A stretch of DNA of 5,274 nucleotides from Acidimicrobiaceae bacterium (GTDB lineage Bacteria > Actinomycetota > Acidimicrobiia > Acidimicrobiales > UBA10347): positions 1 through 5,274 of the forward strand of contig DNHM01000087.1 in the NCBI GenBank assembly GCA_003485885.1. Direction: 5' to 3'. Numbering within the stretch: the first letter of the stretch is position 1; each line of letters begins with the position of its first letter. The notes below the pieces were generated by a model. That model had not been told where the DNA came from and made no database searches. It saw only the letters and a program-made list of their open reading frames with translations. The position numbers and the translations under genes are program-made. Below are positions 4,713 to 5,274 of the stretch, piece after piece.

Positions 4713-5274
4713 CTAGCCCTTCTTCGCCGCGATTGTCGCCTTGAGGTTGGCCACGAATTCCTTGAACTCTGGCTGTTGCATGGCCCAGAACTGCGGTGTG
4801 GTCTCGAGATCGACAGACTCCTGCGAGACACCAATGGTGTCGAGCTTCGAGAAGGTCTCTTTCGTCTTTGCAACAAGGGCCTTTGGGGCTGCAGCTGCGG
4901 TTGTTGCGTACTCGATAGCGGTACCGAGTAGTTCGTCGTCAGATACACACTTCCACGCCAGCCCAGCATCGGCCGCTTGCTGGCCCGACAGACGTTCGCC
5001 AAAGATGACCATGGCCTTGGCTGTCTGCTCGTCGGTCTTGTTTCGCAGCCTCCACGTGTGGCCACCACCAGAGTGGATCGCGATTTGGTGGAAACGTGAA
5101 TCGAACTTGGCAGACTCCCCAGCCAGGATCATGTCGCACGCCAGCGCCAGGTTCATGCCAGCACCAACCGCTGCGCCATTCACGGCAGCAATCGTCGGAA
5201 GCGTGGAATGGGCGACGGCAAGGAAGCCGGTGTAGATGGCGGCCAACTCTTCGGCGTTCTGCGCACCGAGCAGA
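4713..5274 (-). CDS. Crotonase-fold protein (enoyl-CoA hydratase/isomerase family), N-terminus outside window
   Basis: The frame enters from the right edge and ends at TAG 4715-4713, giving 186 visible residues. Family proteins are about 250-260 residues, so some 70 are missing. A TTG at 5246 is internal, not a start, because the fold's conserved core is already under way there. AAVNGAAVGAGMNLALACDM is the oxyanion-hole and CoA-binding segment, followed by AGESAKFDSRFHQIAIHSGGGHTWRL and GERLSGQQAADAGLAWKCV. The C-terminal KATIAAKKG is a normal family ending. Aligned with rat mitochondrial enoyl-CoA hydratase, Glu144 becomes Asn (codon 5151-5153) and Glu164 becomes Phe (codon 5091-5093). Classical syn-hydration by the two glutamates is therefore not expected. 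It may be an isomerase, hydrolase or other crotonase-type enzyme. The GGGHTW pattern seems to mark a subfamily annotated in actinobacteria as EchA-like (from memory). Confidence 0.93.
   Translation of the reverse strand, partial: LLGAQNAEELAAIYTGFLAVAHSTLPTIAAVNGAAVGAGMNLALACDMILAGESAKFDSRFHQIAIHSGGGHTWRLRNKTDEQTAKAMVIFGERLSGQQAADAGLAWKCVSDDELLGTAIEYATTAAAAPKALVAKTKETFSKLDTIGVSQESVDLETTPQFWAMQQPEFKEFVANLKATIAAKKG

Noticed and set aside
4553..4744. GGAGG followed by ATG at 4559 on the plus strand as a small gene
   Set aside because: Only one base separates GGAGG from the ATG, too close for a ribosome binding site. The peptide is Arg/Ser/Pro-rich and runs into the antisense of the crotonase gene.
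4496..5068. The 190-codon minus frame taken as one intact gene
   Set aside because: Its upstream two thirds overlap the crotonase gene out of frame and read as low-complexity Arg/Ser-rich peptide. Only the part beyond 4712 looks protein-like, so only that part is reported.
1..5274. CRISPR array, IS element, integrase/attachment site or toxin-antitoxin pair
   Set aside because: I found no regularly spaced repeats, transposase or recombinase motifs, tRNA-end duplications or paired small genes on either strand.

Overview
The window looks like chromosomal DNA from a moderately GC-rich bacterium, about 60% GC in the stretches I counted by eye. It is most likely an actinobacterium, possibly an acidimicrobial-type lineage. 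Three things point that way: the MaoC-type dehydratase closely resembles mycobacterial HtdZ (Rv0130) as I remember it, fatty-acyl-CoA genes are dense, and the genes seem to be read from leaderless transcripts with no Shine-Dalgarno sequences. The taxonomic call is an inference.

Layout from left to right. The N-terminal part of a RidA-family protein runs off the left edge (minus strand, 1-198). Its upstream gap holds a 51-bp imperfect inverted repeat (203-253) that overlaps its putative promoter. Next is a complete acyl-CoA dehydrogenase on the minus strand (310-1635). It is divergent from a 12-helix-type MFS transporter on the plus strand (1723-2940). The MFS 3' end overlaps by 17 bp the end of a convergent MaoC/HtdZ-type hydratase (minus, 2924-3373). 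That hydratase is divergent from a FabH-like ketoacyl synthase III (plus; preferred start 3441, possible start 3390, end 4499). A strong hairpin spans the FabH-like stop codon. A gene-poor stretch of about 210 bases follows, with small repeats and an unexplained minus-strand reading frame. The window ends inside a crotonase-fold (enoyl-CoA hydratase/isomerase family) gene on the minus strand (4713-5274, N-terminus outside the window).

Together the genes suggest acyl-CoA metabolism: dehydrogenation (ACAD), hydration of an enoyl thioester (MaoC), a crotonase step, a thiolase-fold condensing enzyme, a transporter and a possible imine/enamine-damage enzyme (RidA family). They alternate in direction, so they are not one operon. 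The substrate cannot be read from the sequence.

The most striking regulatory signal is that all four confidently placed starts (RidA, ACAD, MFS, MaoC) have a TANNNT hexamer exactly 6 nt before the start codon and no ribosome binding site. This is what leaderless transcription would look like. I did not find a clear new defence, mobile or RNA system. The best candidates for novelty are the ridA-side inverted repeat, the crotonase lacking both classical catalytic glutamates, and the orphan reading frame next to the terminator hairpin.
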